64,000 bases of DNA from Ceratodon purpureus (taxonomy: Eukaryota > Streptophyta > Bryopsida > Pseudoditrichales > Ditrichaceae). Below are positions 24,172 through 35,000 of the stretch, one piece after another; within the stretch, counting starts at the first letter, position 1; each line of letters opens with the position of its first letter. The DNA lies in NCBI GenBank assembly GCA_014871385.1, contig CM026426.1, forward strand, positions 80,457,566 through 80,521,565, written 5' to 3'. The position numbers were made by a program, and so were the translations under genes. The notes beneath the pieces are model-generated. The model was not told the DNA's origin. It saw only the letters and a program-made list of their open reading frames with translations, and searched no databases.

Positions 24172-25485
24172 TTAAATTGCCCTTCTACCTCTTCCTCTCA
24201 CTAGCCATAAATGATCTATGAGATCATTTCTCAATGCAAAATGCCTCTCTATACTCTCCACATCTCTAGTGGAAGACTGCAAGTCTTGAAATGTGAATGG
24301 TAGTGGAGCACTTTCCATAGGCACTCCCCATGGAACAAATGGCTCTAATTCTAACTCCCTTTCATCTTCAATGATCATGTTGTGCATAATAATGCATGCA
24401 ATCATGATGGTGCTAATGGTGTCCAAATCCCATCGTCTAACAGGATTTTTGATGATCTCCCACCGTGCTTGTAGGACTCCAAAAGCCCTCTCAACATCCT
24501 TACGGGCCCCCTCCTGGCATTTGGCAAAATTCTCCTTCATCTCTCCTATAGGCTCATGTATTGGTTGGACAAAACAAGCCCAAGGAGGGTAGATGCCATC
24601 AGCCAACAAGTAATATCGGGGGTAGACATTGCCATTAACTGTGAAAGTAATGTCATGGCCGGCCCCCCGCAAGAAATTCAAGAGGAATGGAGAGCAATCT
24701 AAAACGTTGATGTCGTTGTTGCCTCTAGGCAATCCAAAGAATGCATGCCAAATCCATAGGCTTTGGTCAGCAATGGCTTCGAGGATAATGCTGCGATTCT
24801 TGTCCTTGTCTTGAAATTGTCCCTGCCAAGCAGCTGGACAATTCTTCCAAACCCAATGCATGCAGTCTATGCTTCCAAACATCCATAGGAAGCCACGAGC
24901 TTCATTGATAGCCACCTGTTTCTCTAAATCCTCTTTAGCACGCTGTCTCAAATACCTACCCTCATAAACACCTCGTATGGCTATCACGAATCTCTTCATA
25001 CATTCCTGAGCAGTGGATTCTCCGAGCCTGCAATACTCATCACAAGCATCTGCTGCCATACCATAGGCCAGCATATGAATAGATGCAGTGCACTTCTGCA
25101 ATGTGGACAATCCCATACGCCCTAAAGCATCCTTCTTGGGTTGAAACCAAGGGTCATATCTCACCACACTATCAACAATGCTAAGGAATAACTCTCTCCG
25201 CATCTTAAACCGTCTACGAAATTTAACCGGCCCATACGTAGGTGAATCAGAAAAATAATCGTTGTACAGAAGGGTGTGGAAATGCTCACGATCACGGAAA
25301 ACAAACTCTCTATCCATAATACTTCCACCAACTTTGGGTGCTGCAGAAGACTCACCCAAAATCTCAGAAGATACAACGTCAAACATTTGCATGAAAAAAT
25401 CATTGTCAAACTCCTCTTCAAGCTCCTCCTCAAACCCCAAATTCAGCTCCAGGCTCCTCTCCATCTCATCTTCCGAGGAATCCAT
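24172..25485 (-). CDS. PIF/Harbinger transposase (DDE, HARBI1-like), intact
   Basis: A single 437-codon frame from ATG at 25485 to TAG at 24172, the usual length for the family. It begins with an acidic tail (residues 1-30). The DDE_Tnp_4 core then has Asp207 in FGSIDCMHW, Asp296 in YYLLADGIYP and Glu332 in DVERAFGVLQARW; the HAFFGLPRGNNDINVLD block between them is also typical. Residues 90-190 hold the helical N-terminal part (RRRFKMRRELFLSIVD). The enzyme cuts and pastes the element at TWA targets. No frameshift or stop was seen, so it may still be functional or recently mobile. Its ORF1 partner in this copy is incomplete. Domesticated HARBI1-type nucleases look similar, but the transposon-like surroundings favour a mobile element. 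Confidence 0.93.
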   Translation of the reverse strand: MDSSEDEMERSLELNLGFEEELEEEFDNDFFMQMFDVVSSEILGESSAAPKVGGSIMDREFVFRDREHFHTLLYNDYFSDSPTYGPVKFRRRFKMRRELFLSIVDSVVRYDPWFQPKKDALGRMGLSTLQKCTASIHMLAYGMAADACDEYCRLGESTAQECMKRFVIAIRGVYEGRYLRQRAKEDLEKQVAINEARGFLWMFGSIDCMHWVWKNCPAAWQGQFQDKDKNRSIILEAIADQSLWIWHAFFGLPRGNNDINVLDCSPFLLNFLRGAGHDITFTVNGNVYPRYYLLADGIYPPWACFVQPIHEPIGEMKENFAKCQEGARKDVERAFGVLQARWEIIKNPVRRWDLDTISTIMIACIIMHNMIIEDERELELEPFVPWGVPMESAPLPFTFQDLQSSTRDVESIERHFALRNDLIDHLWLVRGRGRRAI

Positions 25486-25823
25486 ATTGTGCAGCAGTCT
25501 TGCAAATCACTGCCCTAAACAGGACAATGGAAATACACCTAGAAATCCCCCTACCCTTCTAAACCCAGGCTCTCCCCTCTCACCCACTATGACTCCAAAA
25601 TTTCGAAAACTGAATCTGCAAGGTGGGCGCAGCCCGACTGTGTCCCTGAGTGCTCACAAACCCTGCTGCCGAACCCATCTAGGTCGACAGCCACGGTGGC
25701 CCTCCCTCGCCCACCTGGCAGTGGGCAACCCGCCACATTAGCTGTGAAGCGGTGTACAGGCCGCCCTTGGCGCGGGCGCATTGGGGCCGGGCCTCGCCAT
25801 CTCTCCCCGCAACAGTGGAAGGA

Positions 25824-25861
25824 CCTCGCCAAGTACCGTTTGGAGTGGGTACTTGGCGAGG
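25824..25861. other. Perfect 14-bp hairpin near the Harbinger right end
   Basis: CCTCGCCAAGTACC (25824-25837) and its exact complement GGTACTTGGCGAGG (25848-25861) flank a 10-base loop. It lies seven bases inside the proposed right terminus. The phrase GCATTGGGG occurs both just outside the stem (25865) and at 25780, as if the end had been duplicated. Confidence 0.85.
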
Positions 25862-25869
25862 ATGCATTG

Positions 25870-27004
25870 GGGTTGCTCTAAGGTACATGCTGGTGAAAAC
25901 AATTTTCAAATCGGAGCATGGGAAGGCCCCGAAATACCATGAAATACTATCAGACCGTATAAAAGAAACCGGTCCTCGGAGGGGAAAGATGAGCAACTTA
26001 TGTACCTCACAGTGGAACAGAGGAAGTGGTGAGCGGAAAGATGAGTGATGTGTCCCCCTGGCAGTGGCTCAGTTTATGTCGCAAAGGAAATCTACTATCT
26101 CCATCACCTGTATTTCGAGGAGACCGTAGAGGGGTTATACAAAAATGGCATTCGGTATATACTCCTATTTCCCGAGGCCATCTTATATTGTGAATGTGTC
26201 TAATAAGCGATGGTATTTGAAGACTTGCCTGAAAACTGGACAAGGATGTTGGATCAATTCATGAGAATAATGTGTTGAAATTGCGCACGGGGTTTCCTTC
26301 AATACCGCGGGTGTAGTTCCGTCGACGAGTGTATTTCCATGCCTGACCTCTCTATGTGTTTCAATTTCAGTCTTGCTCTGAGACGATAAGTTGAGGTACG
26401 AGACGATCCATTGTAACCACCGTTAATGTTTGTTTAATTGGATTCTATCCTTCCAATACTCATGGTCCATTATTCCTTTTGTTTCCGACGTCTTTGCAGT
26501 TCCAAATTCAGGTGAGTTGCGTTGGTGGGAGCAGACCATGGCTTAACGAATACTAGTTTGACATCTACAGAGCATGTATTGAAGGTGAGTCACATCAAAT
26601 CATCGAGTACGTTATATTAAGTGATTAGTAGTACAGATTTAATCAGTCATTCATGGTCCCGTAAGAACCACCAATTTCAGCTTTAATTTCAGAAACCTGT
26701 ATATGAATGTAATCATTACACAATAAATTTGACGTGACACTTTACTCTTCCTCGGTTATCTTCACTCATTGGAATCATTTAGTGATCTCTAGAGGATCAC
26801 ATTTATTTTCAGGCCGGATTCTTCATAAAGTATGTCGCCCCTAAGCAGCAGATCTACACCGCCCAGAAAATAAAGTAATCTTGATAAACTGTAATGTCTG
26901 CTCCATTGCCTAAACCTGAATTGCAACTCATCTTAGTCTCATAGTCGTACTGGACATTGGCCTCTCTTTCCTTAGTATTACAAAGCCTGTTTTCTCACGT
27001 CGCC
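25870..27004. other. No gene identified; upstream region of the interrupted gene B
   Basis: No coding frame over 80 codons looks real. The stretch ends in the presumed promoter and 5' leader of the gene starting at 27005. No TATA box could be picked with confidence. Confidence 0.45.
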
Positions 27005-27253
27005 ATGGTTTTGGAGTACAGGAAGCCTTGGTACCGGGATTTCTTGATACTTCCCAGCAAAGGTTTTGTTCCAGGGAAAGGTCCGCGGAATGTGTACCCG
27101 AAGTCGGTCTGCAAGGAACGTCTAGGTCCGTGCAACGAGCATGGTGCGTATAAATGGCGCCACGTCTTCGACCAGGCCTACGAGGGGTACATCGCGGAAC
27201 TATTCGAGCGAGTATACCAAAGGAAATTACGGGAGAACAAAACCCTGCCCATG
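27005..27253 (+). pseudogene. 5' part of exon 1 of gene B, interrupted by the MULE
   Basis: From ATG 27005 the frame runs 83 codons (MVLEYRKPWYRDFLILPSKG onward, then AELFERVYQRKLRENKTLPM) and is cut exactly where the 9-bp target duplication meets the transposon. The same frame resumes after the element at 38349 (HFARGVLAEYDGVAVDWAQY). Across the junction the protein lines up with gene A at 4755: QLFSRVL there against ELFERVY here, and FHYARGLVVEALGVEVNWADF against the resumed part. The gene was therefore probably intact before a recent insertion. Function unknown. Confidence 0.78.
27245..27253. repeat. Left 9-bp target site duplication of the MULE
   Basis: CTGCCCATG, identical to 38340-38348. 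It lies directly against the first base of the left terminal inverted repeat. Confidence 0.97.
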
Positions 27254-27570
27254 CCCTGACTATAATCCTCGCCCACGTCTTAATGGCATTCGCTATTTCT
27301 GTTCCCTTCCGCGGCGGTCCCGCGAGACAGGGCCCACGGCGCGAGACCCTTCTTTCGCTCCAGAATTCTTTCCGTCGCTCCCCCCCTCTCGCGAGCCGTG
27401 CCCGGGCTCGGGATGCCACGTCGGACCCCGTCTCGAAACCCTCCCTGCCACGTCCGCATCCTCCACCCTGTCTCGTCTCGGAACCCAGAAAGACGAGACA
27501 CCCCATGCATGGGCTGTCTCGCGAGACAGCCTCATGGCACCATGGCCCATGGGCATGCATGGAGATTTTC
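27254..27570. repeat. Left terminal inverted repeat of the MULE
   Basis: Matches the complement of 38022-38339 by eye along its length, apart from a C run of 7 against 8. It contains several GTCTCG/CGAGAC copies, including a perfect 20-bp palindrome at 27512-27531 with core GCTGTCTCGCGAGACAGC. Confidence 0.95.
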
Positions 27571-27962
27571 CTACCTTTCCGGGGCTTCCCTCTCGTAGGC
27601 CTGAGACGTGGAATAAGTCTCGTCTCGGTTTCCCGCTCGCGATTCCCAGGCGGGAGTTTGTTGTCTCTAAGTGCTCCATCGATTTCAAATTCTAGGGTTA
27701 CCCGCCGTCTCGCCAGGCCCAGACGAGTGGCATCAGTGTCTGTCTACGGCGGACCCGTTTCGGTGCCCTCCCTGTGTCTTGCATGTTCCCGCGATGCATC
27801 GTCCGATACCGCTCGTTTTTTTGGCCGTCTCGATGCCGAACCCGTGAACGCGAGACCGAAGGTGTCTTCAGGAGTGGCATCGGCTTGTACCGCACCTGTT
27901 TGCGGGACAAGCGCAATCTGTTGTGATGCGTGACGCGTGATACCCCGAGAGGTGCGGTCGGG

Positions 27963-30900
27963 ATGGAGACCCTGCAAGAGGACGCCGCGAGACGAATCCT
28001 GAAGGACGATCTTCCGCGAGACAATGGAGCGACCGTGGCTTCCCATTCTGTCGACGTGAAGGTGGAGGTAGACACCTCCTGGATTGGACCGTGGGAGACA
28101 ATCTACATGCAGAAGAACAGTCACATTCTGCAGGGATACCGAGACGCGGTACAGTTCCCACCTCGCGGTCCCTTCACGTTCAAAGACATCAAGTGGGACT
28201 TCCGCCAACCGAATTCGTATCCTGATGTTGTCGAATACTGTAGACGGAACGTCCCGGAGTCCGGGCTTGGAATCGGGCGCTCCGAGGGTGATGTCTCGGA
28301 GAAAAGGTATCATGTTGCTTACATTCCGTGGGAAAGAGTGGAGGACTTCGTCGAAGGCGAAAGCAAACGAAGGTCCGATGTCCAGACAAGATTCTTGAAA
28401 CGACCCAAGGGGAAGCCGCCTGGTCACGAGCCGAGACACAATACTGGCCTTCATACTTTCTGGTTAGTTCATTTCCGAAACCGAATACTTCTGGGTAACG
28501 TTTTGTATGTTCTTCTATTTGTTTATACGTGATGTCCGTGTCTCGATGTTCTTCGATAACGAGACAGCATTCGCGAAACGGGTTCCGAGACAGTCGATAA
28601 CGGCTCGCTAACTTAGTATTGTATTTTCGGCACAGGTACGAGTGCCAGTACGGGCCGAAGGACTTGTCCGACAAGGTCCTCACAATTACTCCCGAGATGG
28701 AGACGAAGAAACCGAAATACAACGTCAAGGGCAAGTTGATTCCCAACGGGCGTGGGAAGGGGAGGCCCAGAATTGGCGCTGCTGCGACTGGAATGAGCAT
28801 CAAGAGAGGATGCGTGTGCAGATTCCAGGTGAAGCAGCTCTACTATCTCCGAGACGTGGTTGAGATTGTATGTTATAACCCGAGACACGAAAATCCTGCA
28901 TCGCTAGTGGTCCACGGCGCCGTCCTACCCGGCGAGCGTGGTCGTTTCGAAAAACAAATTCCGACGGAGCTCCGGAATTGGGTACTGTCGAGCCTCCGGT
29001 CTGGCGTTTCCAGTAACAAGATTCTTTCTACCCACCGTGCCGAGGTGATGCGTCTCGTAGCCGAGGGTGTTCCGCCTGAACGATGTCACTTTCTACGGGA
29101 GTGGGATGTCCGAAACATCGCCAAGGAATTGAGGAAAACAGAGTATCAGAGAGACGACAACGACGCCGAATCCGTGAAGATGTGGGTGGAGGCTAACCCG
29201 GACGATGTTTTTTTTCTACCGTCTCGTTAAGAAAGGCACTGTCTCGGGAACTCTCACGTCTGCGAATTTGCCGTTTGTCATCGGCATCCAAAACGAGTTC
29301 CAGTTCAAGATGATGCTACAGCACGGCCACGAAAGTATTGTCTCGATGGACGCTACGTTCGGAACAAATCACTGGAAGGTGAGGCCCATATATTTCGACT
29401 TTGTCTCGTTCAGTACTCATTTCGTTTTTCGAGACATTCACATCTGTCTCGCTCTTGCAGTATCCCCTGTACACTCTGATGGTGTTCGACAAGTGGCGGA
29501 ATGGAGTCCCTGTTGCTTTCATTATCGCGCAATCCGCAAAAGAGAAAGACATCACTCCCTGGCTCACCGCAATCAAGCAGAAGCTAGTTTCGAAGATGCC
29601 AGAGTGGCTACCGAGTGCATTCATTGTCGATGATGCATTAGCTGAGATTAACGCCATAATGTACGTATGCTGATATCTCCGTCTGCGTACTGTCTCGTGA
29701 TTTGCCGACTCGCAAGCTGTCTCGTGACATACCGTTCCGCACACTGTCTCGTGATTCCCCATCACGCATACTGCACCTCCACTTCTGTACCCCTGATATG
29801 TCTCGTGCGTTTCATAGGTTGGTATGGCCCAAGATTAAAGTATTCCTATGCCTCTGGCATGTGAGGCGGGCCTGGCAAAAGAACGCCTGTGCCAAAATTA
29901 AAGGAATAATCACCAGAGCGTGGGCGCTGCGGGAAATGGGAGCGCTCATGTACATCGAGGAGTCCCCCGATTCGAGGTTGTCTGTCTTGGACTACGTGAA
30001 GGCTAGGTTCGCGAGACTGAAGACATTAGTGTCCGGCGCTGCTGCTTTCTGGGCGTACATTGAAAAGTACTGGATGATAAAGCCCGAAATGTGGGTGACA
30101 GGGAACAGGCACATACCACATGCTGGTCAAGACACGAACGCAGGAATTGAGTCATATCATGGACACACAAAGGCCACTCTGAAGGCCGAGAAGAGTCGGT
30201 TGGATGGAAGGCGTCTCGATTGGCTCATTCACGAGCTCACAAACGACGTCGTAACGAAATACGACTACAACCAATACATGAAGGAGAATGGCTTCATAAC
30301 AAACAAGAAGGCAGAGCAGATCGTTAGAAACTCCATTATATCGGCGAACAAGATCCCGGACTCCTCTGTCTCGCTGCCGTCTCGACCCGGTGACCCCGCC
30401 ATAGTCACGTCGTCCAAGCGAGCCCACATTAGATACGCCGTGTACAATCCCGATACCGAGTGGGCTGTTTGCGAATGTGTATGGGCCCAGAAAGGAAATC
30501 TTTGCAAACATCAGCTGAAGGTTCTTCGTCTAATGAGGCCTGACCTTGCCGACGGGACGATTGTGAAGGTCTGCGGGACACTGTACGGTACCAAGCTAGG
30601 CGGTGTCTCGGCTCTCCTAAATCCCCCGGGACCGGAAATTCCAAGCGAGACTGAAACCGGACCGTCGCAGGATGTCCCCGAAGACTGGAATGCCAACAGC
30701 GAGACACAGGATGTGCCCACGGTCGACCCTCCACCGAGTCAAGAAGACGAGGTGGCAAGAATGAAGCGCATCATAGACCAGACGGGAAGAGAAATCACGG
30801 AACGAGCTGCGAGACACTACGTCATTCAGAAGCACCTGGCGGCGGAATTGGCAGAGATGAATACGAGACACGCTGCCATGGAAACGAGGATTCTAGCCGG

Positions 30901-31036
30901 TCTCCTTCATCCAACGGAGCGAGACGCCCCAAGATTTGAGAGGAATGACCCGAACAAGCCCAACTCGCTGAAACGGAATAGGGATTTCCTCGACGGGGGA
31001 CGCGTCGGACGTCCGCCCAGATCCACGCAGGAGTGA
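27963..31036 (+). CDS. MULE transposase (MURA-like), four exons, one homopolymer frameshift
   Basis: Exons 27963-28462, 28636-29378, 29461-29660 and 29818-31036, all with GT-AG borders. Phases agree if the T run at 29209-29216 had seven T's; eight are present, which breaks the frame within exon 2. The corrected length would be 886 residues. Parts in order: a Cys/His-rich N-terminal region, possibly WRKY/GCM1-like (CVCRFQVKQLYYL, YNPRHEN); the MULE DDE core with Asp in SIVSMDATFGTNH, Asp in SAFIVDDALAE, the block CLWHVRRAWQKN, and a likely Glu in DTNAGIESYHGHTK; a SWIM zinc finger, CECVWAQKGNLCKHQLK; and a Ser/Pro/Asp-rich tail ending in a basic stretch. It would excise and insert the element. 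The extra T may be an assembly error or a real inactivating change. Confidence 0.9.
29665..29772. repeat. 27-bp tandem repeat in transposase intron 3, carrying GTCTCG
   Basis: GTCTCGTGA starts at 29692, 29719 and 29746, exactly 27 bp apart, with a weaker copy before and a fourth hexamer at about 29800. Each unit ends CGCAMRCT or similar. The intron is only 157 bp, so the array makes up most of it. Confidence 0.85.
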
Positions 31037-31102
31037 CCCCACGTCCCTGTCTCGGATTTCTATATTCGATGTGTCTCGGATCGAGACAGCGGGAACTCTA
31101 CC

Positions 31103-31110
31103 TATAAGTA
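31103..31110 (+). promoter_or_regulatory. TATA-like box for the 31223 ORF
   Basis: TATAAGTA lies 113 bp before the ATG at 31223 and just after the transposase gene ends. The spacing suits a plant core promoter with a short leader. Confidence 0.45.
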
Positions 31111-31222
31111 CACCCGCCACGACTCGTACTTTCTATTTATTTCTGCAAGTGTTGAGTGGGATTCATAATCACGGGGTACCAGTTTCCGTAGTTCCCGTTT
31201 GGCGTTCAATTGGGTTCGCAGA

Positions 31223-31609
31223 ATGGAGTCCATGAACGTTAACTTCTTCAATGGGGGGGAGGACACGGTCCCGGGAGTTCAAATGGAGGGGCCTGTCTCG
31301 GGTGCCAGAGGCTGCTGTGATCTCCAGGAATTGGAGGCCGACGCTTTAGAGGTACTGGAGCAATTGTTCTTGGAGGCATCATATGATATAGCGTTATCGT
31401 CTCGGAGAATGAGCTCTGCGAAACGGAATCCAGTGGACGTGTACCGTATACCGAGACAATACCTTGGCGGGCAGTCCCGAACACGAACTGTCTCGAGGCG
31501 AGACGGGGTCGACTACGAGTCCCTTACGTACGTAGGCATGTGTCTCACCCCTTGGAACCCCACTAGGTCAAGGAGGATGTTAGGACCATCAGCATTCGGT
31601 AAACTGTAG
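31223..31609 (+). CDS. Small MULE-borne ORF, 128 codons, unrecognised
   Basis: ATG at 31223 (MESMNVNFFNGGEDTVPG) to TAG at 31607-31609. The first half is acidic and helical (DLQELEADALEVLEQLFLEA); the second half is basic with RMSSAKRNP and SRTRTVSRRDG. It sits between the transposase and the Ulp1 gene with its own TATA-like box. No domain recognised. A small acidic-basic protein could bind DNA or a partner, but this is only a guess. It contains four GTCTCG/CGAGAC copies in coding sequence, like the rest of the element. Confidence 0.5.
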   Translation: MESMNVNFFNGGEDTVPGVQMEGPVSGARGCCDLQELEADALEVLEQLFLEASYDIALSSRRMSSAKRNPVDVYRIPRQYLGGQSRTRTVSRRDGVDYESLTYVGMCLTPWNPTRSRRMLGPSAFGKL

Positions 31610-32064
31610 CTCTAGATTGTGTTGTAGCGAATTTATTGAAGTTCTGTCTCGGATTGTAGCCTAGGAATTATCGATACTCTTTTATGCTCAATGTAGACAA
31701 GTATCGGATGTAAAAGAATCTTCCGTTTTCTAATTATACGTCACACGGTTTCCCGTGCAAAATTTTGTACAAAAAAATTTCTTCTTTCCTCTCCGACCCC
31801 TGGGAGCCAAGCATCCCACATACGAGACACTGAGCTCTCAACTAGTCACAGGGAGTCCACTACAAACGAGAGGCGAGACAGTCACTTCCCTTCCTTGGAC
31901 TGTCTCGGACTATACCATTCATCTATACACTGTCATTGTGTCCTTCAACTATGCACTACATCTCTACTACTGTACGTCTCCCTCCCATCCCCAAAACTGG
32001 TACTATGTACTGAGCAGTCCTGTACAAGTCTCCTGCCTGTCTCGCCCCAAAACAAAAACGCAGT
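31610..32064. other. Convergent spacer between MULE genes
   Basis: No coding frame of note. It separates the plus-strand small ORF from the stop of the minus-strand Ulp1 gene and should hold both 3' ends. GTCTCG/CGAGAC recurs about five times. Confidence 0.5.
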
Positions 32065-35000
32065 CTACAGCCGTCGTCTCGCCGAGCCTGAAGGAGAGTG
32101 CACCATCTTCTCGAATTTCTCACGCTTAGACTTCCTGGACTTGGTGGCGCTTCCGAGCCTCGCCTTTGTGTCTTCCCCCTCCTCAGAACCTGGTGCTCGT
32201 GGTTCACGGATGTGGAACGCATCCACCTTGTACCCGGTCCGAGACATCGCTGGCGAAATACCGAACACTTGGACCCCGCCTTTTACTGTGACGTAGTCCG
32301 GGACAACGATATCCCCCTCCATCAGGTTAGGCAAGTCATTCAGTCCAGTCCCGCAGATCCTCGGTCTTGGTAATCTGTCGTCCGCACGGGCTGTCTCGAT
32401 GTACAGCTGCTCCAAGAACCACAACTGCATTTGCTGCCCAGTCCATTTCAACCACCGCTTCTTCTTCATTTTCTCCGCAGGCTTCGGGAAACGACAACCA
32501 TATCCACGAGTGACCATGTACTGCCAGAACTGGAAACTCATCGCGTATCCGCACTCCCATGACTCCTTCTGGTTCGGAGCCTTGAGCGAGACACATCCGC
32601 GAGACACTACCTTCCACCAGTCCTGCGATCCCGGAACAATTCCCCTGGAGCTCGCCCACGCGATGTGCACCAACGTGACGAAGTTGTCTCGAGCCTCCGT
32701 GTCGTGTATGTGGAGGAGGGATTCAAGGTGATATGTCGTGTCAAGCTCCACAACAAACAGGGTCCAGTGATCCTTATCGCAATAAGGGATCACCAACGTG
32801 TTCTCCCGGCCATTGCAACCTGAGAGCCACCGGATTCCGAAACTCCCCAGCCATTCCCAGTCCCCGTTGCACTCCAGGATGTGCGCATCCAAGACAGTAT
32901 TGACGTTGGATTCTGCCACCACATACTGTCTCGCGACGTGGTCCGGCGATCTCAGAACCAAGTGCCGCAGGAGGAGGTCCACGAATGGCCCAATCATGCA
33001 CGCCTGTGGTCTGAGTACGCACTCCCACTCTTGGACCAGGACAGGGATCTTCACGGCAATCCGGGGGTCGTTACCAAAGTAGATGATGTAATCCCCGTAC
33101 TCCGTCTCGGCCACATGCCCTTGCCTGAAATAGGAGACAGTGATAATGTTAGATCCGAGACAGGGTAGAACCTGGACAGCGCTATAGGAACATGATATCG
33201 GGACACCGCGAAACATTTTCAAGAATAAAAAACATGGACACAACGAGCCTAAACATACCATGAGTAATAAAACATGCCATTCACGAACTTAAGAACTTAC
33301 TTGAAGCAGCCAACGTGGAATGGAATCATCAATACCCCAAGCACTGCCTTCCAATCCATCTGTACTCCCTCCGAGACAAGCTCCGTCTTGAAATCCTTCG
33401 GGGGCTCCAATGTGTTCGGAACAGGCGTGGCAGGGTCCATGAATTTAAAAATCCAATGGCTCCCCGGTTTCAATTTACTCGGCGGTATTGGTGCGCCAAA
33501 GTCGAGGTCCCAAATCTTGAGTCCTTCCTCTCGTGACCCAATTCCAGAGGACTGTCCCTCGTCTGACTCCGGCTCCTTGTCCTCCTCGACCACTGTCTCG
33601 GACGCCGCCACTGCGTCTAGTAAAGACACAATATTGCAACCCCCGTTAATTAATGTCCCTCTGGACACTGTATGATGAGTTGGTGTGCAAGAAAGTAATT
33701 GCGAGAATCCGAAACAGTCCATCTGGGATGCAGAGGGAATGCCATCGCCCAATGGCAGGGAACTGAACCCGTCTCGCAATTCTTGGGTCCATGTTCCGGG
33801 ACACTCACCTCTGGGTTTCACGGCTGCCACTGTCTCCAATGAGGCAGCCTCCTTTCGCGGACTCTCGTACCGGCGAGGCGAATCCACGGAGGCAATGTCA
33901 ACAACCTCATTCATTTCGTTGTGAAATGGGGATGAAGGGCTCGCTGTCTCGGTCCCTTCCGAGTCTTGTGCAGGTTCGTCGACAGGTATCGCGTGACCAT
34001 GGACGTTCAAGTGCCCGTACACCAACCTGTCTCGCGAAACCCCGTCAACAGCCGTCTCGGCAGCGGACCACCGGTCTTGAGCGACACCATTCAAGAAAGT
34101 GCGCACTGACAACGCACTGCGCAAACCAGAGGCCCAGGCCGGCTCTGCAAAGAAGGTCGAAGCCGTTAGCTTCGGAACGCATGAACTATTTCCGAGACAT
34201 TCTTACTACAAAACATCAGAACATGGCCTCTGTGTCGGATATGAACTTACCATCCGCGAGAGGGATCCAACGGAGATCTAGGTCCTCCCGTCGAGTTAAT
34301 GCTTGCCGCAAAATCTTCAAGCACTCTGGGAATACCTCTTCCGAGACGGGCGCCGTCAACTGCCACGCCGTCATGAAGGATTCCGTCTCGGAAGATGCAA
34401 AGTCCTCCAGTGCCCGAGCCTGGACTGAAAGGAGCCACGCCTGCAGGTCATCCGAGACACCGCTGTGGAGGGACATGCATGCTGCTGTAATGGCGTCCGA
34501 CGTCTCCGTCTCGGCGTTTGGATCAGCACCGAACAGTGTACTCCCAGCGGCCTGAACGAGACACCTCGCTGTGTCTAGAGCTCCAGGCGAAGACAACTTC
34601 TCGTGGACACTCTTGTCCAGTGCTCCTTGCAGTGGGTCCGCTGAGCTGTTATACCAGAGCACGAGGAAAATATGAGGGGCCCGTGACGGTTTTTTTTTAA
34701 TTTTAAATTATGTTGAATTGAATAAAGTACCTCAGGAGGAAAAAATAAAAATAAACAAGTACACAATACTGACCTGTACCGAATATTGTGGACGAGGAGG
34801 AAAACGCGAATGATCTTTGCCTCCAGACCTGCTCCGACTGGCAGCGTCCGTCTCGTACCGAGTGCCTTGACCACGTCTCGCGCCTCCGTTTCGTTGTGCT
34901 TCCAGGGCATGGGAGGTAGCCTCTCCGAGACAGCGGGGTTCTTCGCGCATATGTGGTACAGGGGATTCCAACCCCATGACACTTCCTCCAACTCCCCAGC

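Larger units (their letters stand above)
21350..25868. mobile_element. PIF/Harbinger element(s), rearranged
   Basis: Contains an intact Harbinger DDE transposase (25485-24172, minus), a NAM-associated ORF1-type C-terminus (21512-21991, plus) and an ORF1-N-terminus-like exon (23898-24151, plus). The right edge is proposed at about 25868: reading inward it starts GAGCAACCCCAATGCATCC, next to TAA, the usual Harbinger target. No matching left terminus was found. The plus-strand ORF1 pieces are in the wrong order for one element, so two copies or an internal rearrangement are likely. Boundaries are approximate. Confidence 0.6.

Noticed and set aside
27154-27933. Long plus-strand ORF (259 codons) at the MULE left end
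   Set aside because: It runs through the terminal inverted repeat and out of phase with the interrupted gene; its openness comes from GC-rich repeat sequence and it is mirrored by frames in the right TIR.
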